This document shows, in pieces, positions 20,960-33,056 of a DNA stretch of 64,000 nt. Made by a program: the position numbers and the translations under genes. Numbering within the stretch: the first letter of the stretch is position 1; every line of letters starts with the position of its first letter. The DNA comes from Coccinella septempunctata (lineage: Eukaryota; Arthropoda; Insecta; Coleoptera; Coccinellidae): the NCBI RefSeq assembly GCF_907165205.1, contig NC_058195.1, forward strand, positions 23,518,936-23,582,935, given 5' to 3'. The notes under the pieces were generated by a model that was not told the DNA's origin, ran no database searches, and saw only the letters and a program-made list of their open reading frames with translations.

Positions 20960-22036
20960 TTTTGCATGTGTGTAATACAAACAAAACTTTTTCGCATTTT
21001 GGGACAAACTCTACATCATGGCCAACGGACTACCAATGGGCTCTTCACTTAGCGGAGCTATCGCAGAAGCCTACTTGGACTTCATAGAAAAACAAATTAT
21101 GATTCTTCTCCTGAGTGAATATATAGTGTTCTGGAGAAGGTACGTGGACGATATTTTTTGTATTTGGTCCGGCAGTCAGAGAAACTTGGATTCCTTCTTA
21201 GATCTTTTGAATAGTCAGTTTGATATAAAATTCACTTTAGAAAAAGCCTCTGACAACACCATTAATTTTCTGGACTTAAGAATTCAACTTAAACTAGACG
21301 AAACATACTACTTCGAGTTTGATATCTGCAGAAAACCTACAAGCACTGACGTTATTATCCCCTATGACTCACATCATCCACCACATACGAAGAAAGCAGC
21401 ATTTAACTTCCTATTGCACAGACTGAATACTGTTCATTTGTCAGTTGAAAACTATAAGAAAGAACTAGAAACGATATACACAATTGGCCTAAATAATAAG
21501 TATCCAAAATCCTATATAGATAACATAATAAGAAAAAAAAAAGAATTAGTTGATAAAAAGATCTTTCCACATCATAGCATAGCTTTAAGTATATCTCCAT
21601 TCCCTTTTGTCGAAGCCTTAATTATAATATAAACTCGATCCTACAGAGATATAACTTCTATGTTACTAATAAAGGTGGTAATACTCTGGGTAATACTCTA
21701 GTTAACAGCAAACCAAAAATAAAAACTGAACAAAAGAGTGGAGTCTACAAGGTTCATTGTGAAGAATGTCAGGCTTATTATGTAGGTATGACTACGCGCG
21801 CTGCTGGTATAAGATTTCCTGAACACGTGAAGAATAAACCTCCATCGGCACTAGGAAACCACCTCAGTAACCATAAAACTTCAATTCATAATCTCAGTAT
21901 TCTCCAATACGAAAGGAATTTTTATCGTTTAACCCTTTTAGAACAATTGGAAATTTTGAGAAGAAAGGATGACAGCAACCTTGTAAATGATGTAAAAGAG
22001 TTTCCGTTTCATAATTTTTTCAAAACGTTAATTTAG
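20960..22036 (+). pseudogene. Penelope-like element: RT 3' half plus GIY-YIG endonuclease
   Basis: The ORF at 21018-21632 holds MANGLPMGSSLSGAIAEAYL (motif B), FWRRYVDDIFCIW with the catalytic YVDD intact (motif C), NFLDLRIQL and the HHPPHTKKAAFNFL block. A frameshift near 21600 separates it from VYKVHCEECQAYYVGMTTRA (degenerate GIY-YIG) and the C-terminal LEQLEILRR...VNDVKEFPFHNFF ending at 22036. It is 5'-truncated before motif B. It is the best local representative of the family that also gives 5365-5880 and 3335-3813. Confidence 0.88.
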
Positions 22037-22405
22037 AGACGATAGCCTGAAGAATAACTTTTTGTCTCTATGTTTATATTTTCTATGCGGCTCTTATGTG
22101 ACGCATGGCTGTAATGTATCTACATCTGTCCTCCAGCCAATATGTTGTTTACCATTTCAATTTATGTCTTGGACTGATGAAATTTTCCATTTTAAGTGAG
22201 AATTCATTTATGTTATGTTTGTACTACATCTTATAAGTTGCAGCTTGTTTCTGTGTTTCATGACAGTAAGGTTTTCTTGACATATTTATTTTTCTTTTGC
22301 ATATGAGTGTCATTTCAGAACAGCCTGATGATGGTATAAGTATTTTGCCGAAATCGATAGCTATTTAATATATAATTAAAAACCAGTGTGTTTCTATCTA
22401 CACGC
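22037..22405 (+). repeat. 3' UTR and terminus of the preceding PLE
   Basis: Untranslated sequence after the GIY-YIG stop, containing the hammerhead-like motif at 22322-22362. It ends in A+T-rich sequence and the phrase gtttctatctacacgctgat. Confidence 0.65.
22322..22362 (+). ncRNA. Hammerhead-like motif in a PLE end
   Basis: Stem I is AGC (22322-22324) with GCU (22360-22362). Core CUGAUGA is at 22325-22331, the extra U at 22332, and stem II GGUA...UGCC with a long loop runs to 22349. GAA (22350-22352) is followed by the palindrome AUCGAU (22353-22358), and A at 22359 would be the cleavage nucleotide. Both core boxes are intact. Confidence 0.55.
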
Positions 22406-22585
22406 TGATGGAGAAATACATTAATTTCACAGGTTCACGTTCACTATGTATCGAAAATTCCAGATATTCAATGGATCATAAAATATTGATGCAAAGTATG
22501 CCATTATTTCAAGTGAGCTTGTTTGATAGAGTATTCATTGTAGATTTTGAGGAAAGTTTTTTTTCTTTTCGAAAATTTGATGTAC

Positions 22586-22892
22586 AGGGTGTTTTACAAG
22601 ATGTAAAATAAAGAATATAATTTTTTCGGTCCGGACCTGCGTTATCGACAAGTCATTATGTGCAACTATTTAGCACTGGCCCATACGCATACCCTGACAT
22701 TTTTATCAAGATCCATACAGGCATTCATGAGTTATGCCGATTGAAAGTATTTGACGAAATACATAAAACATCCTGTATCTCTTGAACGAATATAGTTAGG
22801 ACATTTCCGAACACTGATTAAGACTCATCAAAATCTTCTGCATCTGCCCTGAAAGCCTGCACAATCATTCGTGAAACATCCTGTCTATGAGC
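22586..22892 (-). mobile_element. mariner-type MITE, copy 2, uninterrupted
   Basis: It runs from tacagggtgttttaca to gaaacatcctgt, roughly inverted ends. It aligns in reverse with 17630-18350 minus that copy's nested insert. About 307 bp with no ORF. Confidence 0.75.
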
Positions 22893-23438
22893 AGGCATAC
22901 GGAAATTACTTGGACGTAGAAGAATTACTATCCCAAAATACGAACAATGGCCTACTTTCTGTGATCCAAGGAGATATAGGAAAGGAGGCGCAAGTGGAGA
23001 TCGGGAATACTCGGCTGCGTCCACTGACGTCACACTAGTGCGCATTGGCGTAGATAGAATAGAAATTTCAACATTTTCAACTTAGATGTAAACAGACGAA
23101 ATGAGAGGTTTGATGTGTATTCTTAATCAGAATGATGTGATTCGTTGAGAAAACGTTGGTTTTTACCACAACACTAATATAAGTTGGTTTTTACCATATT
23201 GCATCAGAAACTTCTACATCCAGTTTAGACACAGCTGTGTGGGTTTGTCTTCCTCGGATGTAAGAGTTATTAACTCGAAGAAATCGATAAATCGGAATTG
23301 CAAGAACTGCGAAAATGTCGGAAGTGAAATGAAATTGTTGAAGGCGATCAGCCCAGATTTCTCTGCTGATGGGCTCGACTTGCATCGTCTAGGAAATTCA
23401 ATCCTGCCTCCCCTAAAGCCCGTCCAATTAAGGTCAGG
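22893..23438. other. No gene recognised; possibly 5' region of the following LINE
   Basis: It contains a 26-bp block, near 22976-23001, that recurs inverted near 28713-28740, each copy close to a tgacgtca. It also has the direct repeat gttggtttttacca at 23155-23168 and 23183-23196. No coding similarity was found. Confidence 0.4.
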
Positions 23439-23672
23439 ATGACTAATAGAGCACAAGTAATCAGCTTTTTAAAGAAATCAAGACAGCTGAGGTCACATTC
23501 TGATTACTCTGGGATATCGCTTTCAATGGACAGGACACACCGACAGATGAGTTACTACGACGAGGTGAAGTCTGAGGTTGCTGCCCGTAAGGAAAGGGGT
23601 GAAAATGTGGAACTTCGTTTCGTTCGGGGTGTGCCGACGGGATTTCAAACTAGTTCGGCCCAGTTGCAGTGA
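23439..23672 (+). pseudogene. CR1/Jockey-group LINE: ORF1 C-terminal part
   Basis: A 77-codon end of ORF1 with RTHRQMSYYDEVKSEVAARK and ENVELRFVRGVPTG. It matches in layout the ORF1 end at 54956-55262 (DRTPAQLAHLDLFRKELKQR, NNLTIKYVKGLP). This conserved tail just precedes the ORF2 start in the family. The upstream part of ORF1 is missing, so the element is 5'-truncated or rearranged. Confidence 0.75.
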
Positions 23673-26500
23673 TTCCTTTTCCTGTTACTACCAAAACGTT
23701 CGTGGTTTGAATTCGAAGAACCATCAGTTTCTGTGTGCAGTTACTAGTTGTGACTTTGACATTATTCTTCTTACTGAGACTTGGTTGCAGGATTCTGTTG
23801 GTGAAACTGAATTGTTTTCGTCGCATTATAATGTCTATAGGCAGGATCGTGATCTGTATGCTAGTGGATGTAGCACTGGTGGCGGAGTCATGTTAGCTGT
23901 TCATGATAGGTATCGGTCCGAGCGTATTGATCTGACAGCGTTGAAAGCTGTAGTTCCTTCTATTGATGTAGTGGGTTGTAAGGTTCTACTTCCAGGGCTC
24001 ACATATTTTGTAATTTTACTTTATATCCCACCAAGTATTGATCAGGATTCTTTTGAATTGTTTTTCGACTCTTTACAGTGTATAAATGCTCTCCTTGATG
24101 TAAAATTAATCATTATGGGCGATTTCAATACACCTCACTTTATTGATTCAGATTCTATGGACAGCAAAAATTTAATAATCAGGTCATTTTCCAACGTATT
24201 AGATTTGAAACAATTCAATTCCATAATTAATGAAAATGGAAGGATGTTGGACTTACTACTATCCAACCTACAGTGTGATATTCGCAGTGATGATTTCACA
24301 GTAGTTGTTGTTGATGTTGATCCCCACCACCCGCCGATACACTTCTCATTCGGTAGGAAGGAACCGACTGAAGCCCCTTTGCAAGCCAATGTAGGTAGGA
24401 GCAATAAAGAATTTAATTTCAGCAAGGCTAACTTTCCTCTACTTTACCGTATGGTTTTCGAGGCTGATTGGGAGTCAATTCTGTTGGGCGTTGATCACCC
24501 GGACGTTGCGTGTGACAGGTTCTATTCTGCACTAAATGATATTTTTGACAAATGTATCCCTCGAAAGTTATTCAAAAAGCGTCAGTTACCACTATAGTTC
24601 ACACCTGAGATAATCAAAAATATATATTTGAAAGAAAAGGCACTTAAAAATTAAAAAGAATTCAATACCGATTTCTATTATAGCAGATACAGATCATTGC
24701 GCAATATTGTGAAATCAAAGATAGATGCAGCCTATCGTAATTTTCTGCGGGAATCGGAGCAGCGAATTCATGATGATCCGAGGAGCTTCTGGAAGTTTAT
24801 ACAGTTCAGGAGGGGTACCTCCAGGTTGCCAGCGCAGATGTGAGATGGGTCGCGATGCTGTGAAGGTCCGCAGGAGATTGTGAATGGCTTTGCCGAATAT
24901 TTTAGTTCGGTATTTGAGACATCTGAAGCCATCGGAATTCAATCTGATGCCCCCCATTCAGTTGCTTCCTGTGTAACTGTTGACAACATAACTGAGACCG
25001 ATGTTATAAATGCCAGTAAAAAATTGAAATGTGGACAGATGGCGGGGCCGGATGGTATTCCTAGTTTTTTGTGAGGGATACTTTTGGGAGGCTGGCGAAA
25101 ACATTGGCGGTACTGTACAATATGGTTCTAAATACTTCTGCGTATCCATCTTGCTGGAAGGTCGCTAAGATAATACCAATATTGAAGAATGGAGATAAAG
25201 CCATTATCAAGAATTATCGACCCATAGCCTTGTTGTCAAATTTCTCCAAAATCCTGGAAATAATCATCCACGACAAAATATTTCCACAAATTAAGAACCA
25301 GATAAGTCAACAACAGCATGGCTTTATGCCTGGTAGGTCATGTGTTACAAATCTGGCTACGCTTTCTCAATTTCTATTTGAAACTTTGGATGATTCCGGT
25401 CAGATCGATGTCATCTACACGGATTTTCAGAAGGCATAGGGTGGATCACCAAATTTTGCTGAATAAGTTGGAAAACGGATATGGGTTCAGTGCGCGGTTG
25501 TCACGTCTCCTTAGGTCTTATCTGTTGCATCGCAGGCAGTTTGTCTTCTTGGAAGGGTTTCGTTCTTCTGAGTATTTATCCAAATCTGGTGTGCCCCAGG
25601 GCTCTAATCTCGGCCCACTTCTGTTTTTGTTGTTCGTCGATGATATGATTTCTGCGATTGATGTGATGAGGCTGCTATTTGCGGATGACTTCAAGCTCTT
25701 TCTCCGAGTGACTTGTATACAGGACTGTTTCAGATTGCAGAATGCTTTAGTCAAATTATTGGAATGGTGTGAGAATAATCGTCTTGAATTGAATATTGCT
25801 AAGTGTAATATCATTTCTTTTACAAGAAAGGTGGAACCCCTTTTGTTTGTTATTCTTTGGGAAATGTTAAATTGTTAAGATTGAACGTTGTTCGGGAGCT
25901 GGGAGTTCTGATTGACGGTCAGATGTCATTTGTTTCTGACATAAATGATTTGCTGAGTGCTACTTCTAGGTTGTATGGCTTCATAATTCGCAACGCAAAT
26001 CATTTTCAGAATACCAGAACACTTATTCTCCTATTTAACACCCTGTTGAGAACTAAACTCGAGTATGCCTCGTTCATTTGGCAGCCCATTTACGCCTGTC
26101 ATACTCAGCGATTGGGGCAATTCAACGCAGATTTTATAAATTCCTAGCATATAGGGAGGATGCCGTCTATCCACCTAGGAGTACTGACCACGATGTGCAG
26201 AGGTTTGGTGCTGTCTCTCTGGCTGATCGACGGGGTTTGCAGGCAGTCATCTTTCTCTACAAACTTATTCACGGTAGTGTTGATTGTCCCTACTTACTGG
26301 AGAGGCTCAACTTCTATGTTCCAAGGCCCAATATGCGATCTAGGCCTGTGTTTTACTTGGTCCCTCGTAGGAATAATTGTATGATTCGAACGCCCATTCA
26401 GCATATGTTTAGCCTTATGAATAACCTTTGTGAGATGTGTGACATTTTCTTTGGCAATTTGACCACTGTCAAGCAGAGCTATCTCAATTTTATAAAGTAA
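23643..26500 (+). pseudogene. CR1/Jockey-group LINE ORF2: APE endonuclease and reverse transcriptase
   Basis: Endonuclease motifs: QNVRGLNSK, ILLTETWL, IIMGDFNTPH. RT motifs: GPDGIPSF, NYRPIALLSNFSKILE, QQHGFMPGRS, DVIYTDFQKA, SGVPQGSNLGPLLFLLFVDD and RLLFADDFKLF with the catalytic FADD. Damage: TAG at 24595-24597; frameshifts near 24640-24880, 25075, 25437, 25855, 26080 and 26200. The C-terminal ORF ends at TAA 26498-26500. It encodes the machinery for target-primed reverse transcription but cannot make it as it stands. Confidence 0.9.
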
Positions 26501-26606
26501 TGATAATTTGTTTTTGAGTTTTCAATTAGCATTTGTTAATTTTTTGTAATTGGGTTTTTTTACCTGTAGAAAAATAAAGCTGTTTATTTATTTATTTATT
26601 TATTCA
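26501..26606 (+). repeat. 3' UTR and (TTTA)n tail of the LINE
   Basis: A short 3' UTR with an aaaataaagc polyadenylation-like signal, then about six TTTA units at 26583-26606. The microsatellite tail resembles those of 40868-40918 and 54920-54955. Confidence 0.8.
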
Positions 26607-27179
26607 TCCAGAGTTATTAAAACGAATTAATCACATTAATATCTGATACAGTTTACGAGAACAGTTAGTGTAGGCATTCAAGATTTGAAGTACACCAACA
26701 GCAATATACCTACTCCTGAAGGCATATGAGCTAAATGAAAAGAAGAAGAAATGTCGCTATATGATTATCTGACCTATATATACCTGTGAAAAAAATGCAG
26801 TAGGACAACGAAAACTACTTGATAATATAAGAGTTCACTTGAGTAAGTATCATGATTTAGGAAAGAAAGATGAGTAAAGATAAACTTTCAGGAAATATGT
26901 GAGATAACCGTATAAGCATAAACTATGAACAAGTACGATAGAGGAAAGCCATTCAATTTTCGTGATAGATACATTTAGTGAGTATGATATTTCAAAAAGT
27001 ACCTTCAAACTTGTCAGAAATGTGTTGAAAACCAATTTATTATTCAAATTTTCAACTCAGAAAGGCTGGGTGTATAAAATAATTTTTCATTATTACATGT
27101 GCTCCTTTATAACTTTCCTTGTTCAGTTCCCATTGAAATGTTAGACACATACTCTAGAAAATTTAGCAAAAGGAGATAC
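26607..27179. other. No gene recognised
   Basis: A+T-rich sequence with only short chance ORFs. Confidence 0.45.
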
Positions 27180-27885
27180 GTAGTTGGTGTATATGTCAAC
27201 AGTTAACTTGAGGCACATCAAATACCTGCATGTACGTTGTAAAATAAGGAGACTATAGAAGAGGAAACAATCCTAGTATGCAAGGTTCATCAACATAAGT
27301 CCAGCCTGTTCTCTTGTTAAAGTTTTTCAAGGATGTTTTCTCATTTTTGAAATAAGGCAGTCATATTGGTCTGTTCTTGTTTGCCCAACAGATTAGTATA
27401 AAATTTCTTCCAATTGATGTTTTTTTAGGTAGACTGTTTCCGGATAAGAGGTTTAATTCCAGGTACTGCAGGAAAACGCTATCCTATAATGGCTAACTGT
27501 TATTGGAACTTCCAAAAGAAGTGTCCTGACTAGAAGTTTAGTAGGATAGTACCATTAATGACCTTTGTGAGAGAAATAAAATGGTGCAGTCATTATTTGA
27601 ATCAATATGGATTTGTTGAGTAGGAAAAAATTATTATATGGCTCAGGGACGAACTTTTACAGTTCTACAAGTTGGTTTGATAGAGTGACACCAATGTCCT
27701 GATGAACATCTAAAGAAAAAAAACTGTAGTAGCTTAGATAATGATTCCTGACAACACAGAAGCTTATCATTCAGTGATAAAATATTCTCTCTACACCGAT
27801 ATATCTTGAACCGAGATGAATGAGAAATACTCAACAAGTCAACAATCATCTTATATCATGCAAATAGGACTTATTAGCTCACCAA
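27180..27885 (-). repeat. Unidentified interspersed repeat, copy B
   Basis: Reverse-complement partner of 15190-16505, lacking the nested MITE. Its continuous sequence across cctactaaacttctag shows the empty MITE site. Its identity is unknown, with no TIR or coding sequence recognised. Confidence 0.75.
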
Positions 27886-28861
27886 TAAAAAATATATAGC
27901 CTAAGCATCCAAGAGCAGATAGGACAATCTTCAATATGTGAGAATATATCATCGTTATAAATCAGAATGAAAAATTGCTGAAAAAGGTGGGGATGGGAGC
28001 ATTGAAGTCAAATATGCACATGTTGGATCCATAGAAAAAATGTATTTCATGATGGAACCAAAAAACAGGAATTAATTAATTATTTGGTGCATATTGTTGC
28101 CAATTTTTTAGTGCGAAGAGAGATCCCCTGTCCCTTCGGCTTTTCAAGTAGCATATTAAAATATTTGACTCGAATAACTTTTCTCAGATTCAGAAAACAA
28201 CTCAGCAAATCTTTCCGACAATCAATTTGATTGATAATTTGTGTCACTAGGCCTTTTTCGATATTTTTCAGCTTGTTGATATCTCTATGAATAGGAATTT
28301 TTCGTTCGAAATATCTAAATCAAACTTTAAATCCTGGCATCTTCTTGTATTGTAGACCTGAAAAATATTGCACGTCATTTTGAATTCCATGGACCAAATT
28401 TCGAATAAGGATCTGCAAAATGAATTGAATAATCATTAATTATAGACTGAACATGCAAATTTCAGTTTTCGAAATAACGCACTCGCGTTTCAATTATGCA
28501 ACATTTTCTACATTGACAAACTTATTTATTAAGTACCAATAACTTTTAAAAGTCTTCTCAGCACTCACTAACGACGAAGTTAATCTTTCCTAACGATTAT
28601 TCAAAATGATTTACATCCAATTAAACTACGCTACTGCTAAAGACATCAGTTCTGTCAATTCAGCTTGACATAAGCGTCCAATGACGTCATAATTTTCCCG
28701 ACGAAGTGGTGACCTGCGCCTCCTTTCCTATATCTCCTTGCCGTGACCTATTCAAGCAGATAGTACACAAGCAAAATATCGCTATGTCGAGAAAATGCAA
28801 TTCCTGAAAACACATGTGGAAATTTTCGAGAAGAACGATAACACTGCATAGTACTTCATTA
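27886..28861. other. No gene recognised
   Basis: A+T-rich sequence. The only notable item is the 26-bp block near 28713-28740, shared inverted with 22976-23001. Confidence 0.45.
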
Positions 28862-28910
28862 CATGGGCGCCCGCAGAAATTTTTCTCAGGGGGGGGGGGG
28901 CAAAATATCA

Positions 28911-29920
28911 TCTACGGTTAGTTTAACTGAAAGAAAAATTTCTCTTACGGTAACTATCGAAAAATATCCAAAAAGATGGAATCAATTAAATGATCGTCAA
29001 GACCGCACGGTTGCATCGAGCTCCATAAAGTCTTCAGATTTTTAACTAGAGGAGTTGCTCTTTCAGAATATATATCACTTTTCCATCTACGGTTAGTTTT
29101 ATTGAAAGAAAAATTACTCTTACGGTGACTATCGAAAAATTTTCAAAAAGATGGAATCAATTAAATGATCGTCAAGACCGAACTGCACGGCTGCATCGAG
29201 CTCCATAAAATCTTCAGATTTTCAACTAGAGGATTTGCTCTTTCAGAATATCTATCACATTTCCATCATCTACGGTTAGTTTCATTGAAAGAAAAATTGC
29301 TCTAACTGTGACTATCGAAAAATTTCCAAAAAGATGGAATCAATTAAATGGTCGTCAAGACCGAACTGCTGCTACGAGCTCCATAAAATCTTCAGATTTT
29401 CAAATAGAGGAGTTGCTCTTTCAGAATTTGTATCACATATCCATCTACGGTTAGTTTTATTGAAAGAAAAATTACTCTAACAGTGACTATCGAAAAATTT
29501 CCAAGAAGATGGAATAAATTAAATGATCGTCAAGACCGAACGGCTGCATCGAGCTCCATAAAATCTTCAGATTTTCAACTAGAGAAGTTGCTATTTCAGA
29601 ATATGTATCACATTTCCAACTACGGTTAGATTTATTGAGAGAAAAATTACTCTTACGGTGACTATCGAAAAATTTCCAAATAGTTGGAATCAATTAAATG
29701 ATCGTCAAGACCGAACGGCTGCATCGAGCTCCATAAAATCTTCAGATTTTTAACTAGAGGAATTGTTCTTTCAGAATATGTATCACATATTCATCTACGG
29801 TTAGTTTTATTGAAAGAAAAATTACTCTAACATTGACTATCGAAAAATTTTCAAAAAGATGGAATCAATTAAATGATCGTCAAGACCGAACGGCTGCATC
29901 AAGCTCCATAAAATCTTCAA
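28911..29920 (+). repeat. 175-bp tandem array, ~5.7 units
   Basis: Unit starts (tctacggttag) fall near 28911, 29086, 29269, 29444, 29619 and 29794, spaced 175, 183, 175, 175 and 175 bp, with a partial last unit. Each unit contains ctatcgaaaaat, atggaatcaattaaatg and gagctccataaa. The array lies just inside the left TIR of the hAT-like element, with high similarity between units. Confidence 0.92.
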
Positions 29921-29984
29921 TGTTATAAATATGGCCGATCTTAGATGCGCAAGATTCAATATCTAGTAATTTTGAATTCTTGGG

Positions 29985-30430
29985 CAAAATATTGAACGAA
30001 GAAAAAAGCATTTCATGTTCTTTTTGAGAATCTCGTTTCAAGGGCTGAAATCAGATGATCTAAATATTAGATGAATATAGATTTTTTGAAGTAGGTAATC
30101 TTCAGCTTCATAATTAGATATACATTTGTCTACCGCAAATTCGTGGATTGTCAATCTCTATATTTGAGATTCTGAGCAATAGATGATGCTTTGGAAAAAA
30201 TTTCTGTGAAGCATGCATCATCGGAACGATATTTTCCACATATATCTATAATAAAATTTATGTGACGTTCAACATCTACAAAATTGATAAAAACATCTTG
30301 TAGTGTATTTGCTATTGGTTCCAATATATTTGAATATATACTTGCTACCGTTAAACAAACCACAAAATTGAAAGGGTTTATTGCTGCCCATATCTGGGCA
30401 GTTTTTTTTGTTGTTAAAGAATTCATTGAA
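29985..30430 (-). pseudogene. hAT-like (ZMYM1/DUF4371-type) transposase remnant
   Basis: The minus strand reads FVVCLTVASIYSNILEPIAN, LQDVFINFVDVERHINFI and DACFTEIFSKASSIA, then, after stops, YLDHLISALETRFSKRT. This resembles the region before the hAT dimerisation domain in ZMYM1-like and 52-kDa-repressor-like transposases. N-terminal zinc finger and catalytic residues are not visible. Several stops are present. Confidence 0.6.
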
Positions 30431-30611
30431 ATTTCTTTTTGAATATAGTTTCAGAGTTTTCATCAAAAACTCGCAAATATTTATATCTAGCTGACTAATG
30501 AGTTTCACAAAAAAAAGGATAATGTTGAAGGTGTTGTGCTGAAAAAAAATAAGGCGATCAGAATCTCAGGCGGGGCCATGGCCCCCCCTGCCCCCCTGCG
30601 GGCGCCCATGC

Positions 30612-30830
30612 TTGATTGAAAAAAGATTCAACAATGAACATCTTGTGTTCACCAAGCATCTGGATAACATCAACATCCCAGCATCCCATAATGATTCTTC
30701 CTACGAAATGAAGAAAATCCACGACATTACAGTTGAAAATCTTTCGGCCATTAAAAATATGAATATCAATGTGTGTCGCGGACATCATTCCAGATGACAT
30801 CACAACCCTAAACAAAACCCGCATAATTTA
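30612..30830 (+). pseudogene. BEL/Pao gag fragment (DUF1759-like)
   Basis: The reading IEKRFNNEHLVFTKHLDNIN, then SSYEMKKIHDITVENLSAI, resembles the DUF1759 gag region of BEL/Pao elements (length and spacing of the K-x-L-H-D...L-x-A pattern). It breaks off after ~65 codons. Confidence 0.6.
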
Positions 30831-31009
30831 AAATAAACGGTCAATCTTAATTATGCCAAAACAAACAAATAAATTGAGGTGAATTTCTCTCCTGGTAAAA
30901 ACAAAAAATAAAAATAATTTTCGGAAGAGAAGGTATTGAACATTCTCCCCCACTAAATTATGTAATAATTTAAATAGTTTATGGTCCAAGCTGAAAAGTT
31001 AACTTTCCT
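30831..31009. other. No gene recognised
   Basis: Short A+T-rich spacer between the BEL fragment and the RTE-like LINE. Confidence 0.4.
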
Positions 31010-31524
31010 ATAAGAGATGCCCATGGAGCTATCCTAACTGATGATGGAAAAATTCTCGAAAGATATTTCTAAAGGTATTACTCACAGGTCTTGAATCAAA
31101 ATAACGACTTGGATTTATCCATTTTATACCGGCTCCTCGCGTATAGTCCGATGACATCGCTTGATGACGAAATCTCAATGTCAGAAATCATAAGTGCGAT
31201 AAAAAATATGAAAAAATCATTTTTCATATTTTTCATGTGACTTATGAAAGTCACCTGGTCTAGGCAAAGCCCTGGATGAAGACATTGTCAATAGTCTCCG
31301 AAAACTATTCCGCATGATCTGGGAAGAAGGAGATGCGCCACAGAGACGCTTCAGATATCAACCTAAATAAAAGCAACAATTGCAGGGGCATATTGTTGCT
31401 TAGTGTGGCCGGTGAAATTCTCTCGATGATGTCTATTCGTCTGATTCCACTCTTAGAAAAGCTTTTACCTGAATCCCAGTGCCGCTTTCGACCAAATCGA
31501 GGAACGGTGGACCTAATTTTTAAA
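31010..31524 (+). pseudogene. RTE-like LINE, RT N-terminal half (split by a PLE)
   Basis: Pieces read TDDGKILERYF, LLAYSPMTSLDDEISMSEII, then after a rearranged stretch (palindromic aaaatatgaaaaaatcattt near 31201) NCRGILLLSVAGEI and LPESQCRFRPNRGTVDLIFK. These are RT fingers and the FRPxRGT motif. The frame breaks at 31524, where the PLE insertion starts, and resumes at 35808 as LIFKLRQMQEKALEQQ. Confidence 0.85.
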
Positions 31525-31528
31525 TAGT

Positions 31529-33056
31529 CGAAAATGTTAGTGGTTTGTAGGGCTGGGTGACAGTAAACAATCCTTTTCGATTGGCCGACGTTTCGAGCAA
31601 ATTTTACTCTTTTTCAAGGCTTAAATAAAACAAAATCACAGTCAAAACAATATCACAAATACAAATGACAACGATGGTCAATAAACGATACAACAAGAAA
31701 TGATGAAGGCGAACACATCAAACTGAAAGTAAAAACTCACCGAATTGATGAGATTGAAATACACCCTTCACAGGGAGGTAGGTGAGACATACAATTTCCT
31801 CTTCTCTATATTAATCATTTAAAACCGTAATCTTTCTGAAAATGGTCGTCTACTATTTAGACCCGAACATATGAAAATATGTCAGCTGATCGATTCGAAA
31901 CGAATACCCGTCAATCACGCATCTGTAGGACTCGATGTTGTCACATTTATCCTTCCTCGACCATTTTTAACTCTCTCCAACAAATTATGATATATTACAA
32001 TAAGGTTCTGAGTGTCTGTCCTCAAATTAACGGTTTTATGTAATTTGATTTGTATCATCTCACTGATACTTCTCCTAATATAATTACTTTCCCTGTCTAA
32101 TAATTTGAAATTGGAAAAGTCAAAAATATGACCGGTATTGAAATGGTGTTGGGCTAAGGCAGTTTTCTCTTTTTTTGCTCTATTTATTGGCTTACAGTCA
32201 TTAGAATGCTGGTTAATTCTAGAGACTATATATTGCTTAGTCATCCCGATATAGCTTTTATCGCAGCCTTCACACTTTACTTCGTATACTACGTTAGACT
32301 TTTCTACTTTCTTGGTTTCATCTTTTACTTTGGTGTAAATTTGGCCCATTTTATTGATCGGATAAAAAGCAAGAGTGCAATCTAATGTTGACCTTTCTAC
32401 GATTCTTTTGATTGCTTCAGACAATCCCTTTATATAAGGAAATCTGAAATGTTTAAATGTAGTCTCTTTCTCTATTGGTTTATCTATATTTGATGTTTTA
32501 TATTTATATTCATTTATGATTTTTCTCACTAACGATCTAGGATAATTGTTGAGTGCCAACATCTCAACCACTCTCCTCTCATTTTCCTGATGATATTGTT
32601 CATGACTCAGATGGTATGATCTATACAAAAAATTTTTTATTGTTCCAATTTTCTGAGACATGGGGTGATGCGAGTTGTAGTTAAGAAGTCTACCGGAAGA
32701 GGAAGGTTTAGTGAACCAATTAGTCACCAGCCTACCATCATCATCTCTCATGACCATCATGTCTAAAAACGCAATTTTACCGTCGGTTTCTTCCTCAATG
32801 GTGAACTGCAACCTAGGATTGAAGCCATTAAAGACTTCCATTAACTGATCTTTACAATTTATAGGAATCGTGAGGAAAGTATCATCCACGTATAGTCTTA
32901 AAATAGGAACAAAAAATGTGAACCTTCTCAAACATTGACATATTAATTCGATCATGACCAAATTAGCTATAGATGAACTAGCGGGGTTTCCCATAGCAGA
33001 ACCGTCAAGTTGTTGAAAGATGATTCCATCAAAAGAGAAGTAGCTCGTGTCAAAAA
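31529..33056 (-). repeat. Left arm of the 1528-bp inverted duplication
   Basis: Reverse complement of 34244-35771 with equal length and only scattered substitutions seen. Includes the PLE 3' UTR and terminus. Confidence 0.92.

Larger units (their letters stand above)
28862..30610 (-). mobile_element. hAT-like transposon, internally deleted, with 15-bp TIRs
   Basis: The ends CATGGGCGCCCGCAG (28862-28876) and its exact reverse complement (30596-30610) are followed inward by G-runs on the left and C-runs on the right. Flanking 8-mers cttcatta and cttgattg agree at 6 of 8 positions, compatible with a decayed 8-bp hAT duplication. Inside are a 175-bp tandem array and, on the minus strand, C-terminal remnants of a ZMYM1/DUF4371-type transposase. 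Most of the gene is missing. Confidence 0.75.

Noticed and set aside
29487..29693. ORFs within the 175-bp array as coding repeats
   Set aside because: Frames are not kept between units; substitutions and the 183-bp unit break them. The array is non-coding.
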